In this document: positions 33,667-33,983 of the stretch, piece after piece | Layout of the letters: each line of letters opens with the position of its first letter | Position numbering within the stretch: the stretch's first letter is position 1 | Source of the DNA: Bacteroidota bacterium | GTDB taxonomy: Bacteria > Bacteroidota > Bacteroidia > Bacteroidales > F082 | Direction of reading: 5' to 3' | Length of the DNA: 33,983 bases | Assembly: GCA_024279935.1 (NCBI GenBank) | Contig: JAJRQZ010000105.1 | Span: 1 to 33,983, forward strand | Made by a program: the position numbers and the translations under genes | Notes under the pieces: model-generated | What the model was told of the DNA's origin: nothing | Seen by the model: the letters and a program-made list of their open reading frames with translations, nothing else | The model's database searches: none

Positions 33667-33842
33667 GTTACTACTCAGCAATAGAGAAAAATATTAGCTC
33701 ATTGGTTACCTATCCGTTTTGTCACAATTTTTGTTTGAAAAACACAAAATTTCGCTAAAACTACTGAGATTTCAAATATATAGCCCCACGCTGAAGCATG
33801 GGGCTATTGATAATCAACTTGATAAACCTGCTGAGTAGTAAC
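33667..33842 (+). mobile_element. 176-bp MITE-like element, copy 2
   Basis: This copy is inverted relative to that at 9014-9190. Termini are GTTACTACTCAGCA (33667-33680) and TGCTGAGTAGTAAC (33829-33842), perfectly complementary over 14 bp. It is flanked by the 8-bp direct repeat GCTTTTTT (33659-33666 and 33843-33850). The internal hairpin is at 33782-33805. No coding capacity. Having its own target duplication, it inserted independently of copy 1. Confidence 0.88.
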
Positions 33843-33853
33843 GCTTTTTTTCT

Positions 33854-33969
33854 TTGTTAATAACTTTAATTTTGTTAATAACTCATTGAACAATCAGGAT
33901 GGGGTGAACTTGCCGCACTACCAGCCTCAAAGGACTATTATGCGTATTAGTCCCCATTCTGTGTTCAAT
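33854..33969. repeat. Direct and inverted repeats at the window end
   Basis: TTGTTAATAACT occurs twice (33854-33865, 33872-33883; period 18). Immediately after, ATTGAACAATCAGGATGGGG (33885-33904) is largely complementary to CCCCATTCTGTGTTCAAT (33952-33969), enclosing a smaller stem GGACTA / TAGTCC (33932-33953). No gene is seen before the window ends; it may be a structured transcript or an edge of another element. Confidence 0.5.
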
Positions 33970-33983
33970 TCAGGTTACAAGGA

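Noticed and set aside
9014-33842. Composite transposon bounded by the two elements
   Set aside because: Each copy has its own perfect 8-bp target duplication, and the outer flanks do not match each other.

Overview
The window looks like a chromosomal segment of a Bacteroidota member, probably a free-living or anaerobic marine or sediment type rather than a gut Bacteroides. The signs are two large secreted proteins with type IX secretion (T9SS) C-terminal sorting domains, a TonB-dependent receptor with a DUF4249 lipoprotein, a TPR regulator with a C-terminal LuxR-like helix-turn-helix, an EF-G paralogue of the Bacteroidota EF-G2 kind, several TAnnTTTG promoter elements and mostly A-rich rather than Shine-Dalgarno leaders. 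No rRNA, tRNA or CRISPR array was seen.

Layout. 1-923 is repeat-rich non-coding DNA (two arrays of an 8-bp unit) leading into a PfkB-family sugar/nucleoside kinase (924-1898). A T9SS-exported 1304-residue protein (2028-5942, minus) converges on it. An EF-G-like gene lacking the catalytic histidine follows (6411-8546). 8547-9893 is a graveyard: a short tandem repeat, an AAA_14/DUF4143-type ATPase pseudogene split by a 177-bp MITE-like element, and a 170-bp imperfect palindrome. Next, on the minus strand, come a small membrane protein and an acetoacetyl-CoA synthetase broken by a one-base frameshift.

12875-19821 is a tightly coupled four-gene minus-strand operon: exported protein, STN-type TonB-dependent receptor, DUF4249 lipoprotein, MG2/plug-like exported protein. 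It probably forms an outer-membrane uptake or surface assembly. 19995-25769 holds an Elp3-like radical SAM gene, a second T9SS protein (YCF48-like propeller plus PKD) and the TPR/HTH regulator, followed by a decayed TonB gene.

26379-30748 is an uptake [NiFe]-hydrogenase locus: a small OB-fold-like protein, a Tat-exported small subunit with the six-cysteine proximal-cluster signature of O2-tolerant group 1 enzymes, the large subunit, cytochrome b, and (after a hairpin terminator) the maturation endopeptidase. H2 electrons would go via cytochrome b to the quinone pool. The hyp cofactor-assembly genes are not in the window. A lipid kinase and a WaaE-like glycosyltransferase (minus) and an outer-membrane barrel protein (plus) follow. 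The last 800 bp is non-coding with gene debris and a second, inverted copy of the MITE-like element with its own 8-bp target duplication.

The best candidates for something undescribed are the paired MITE-like elements, the OB-fold-like protein heading the hydrogenase operon, the four-gene receptor operon and the 8-bp arrays that appear to lend a promoter element to the kinase gene.
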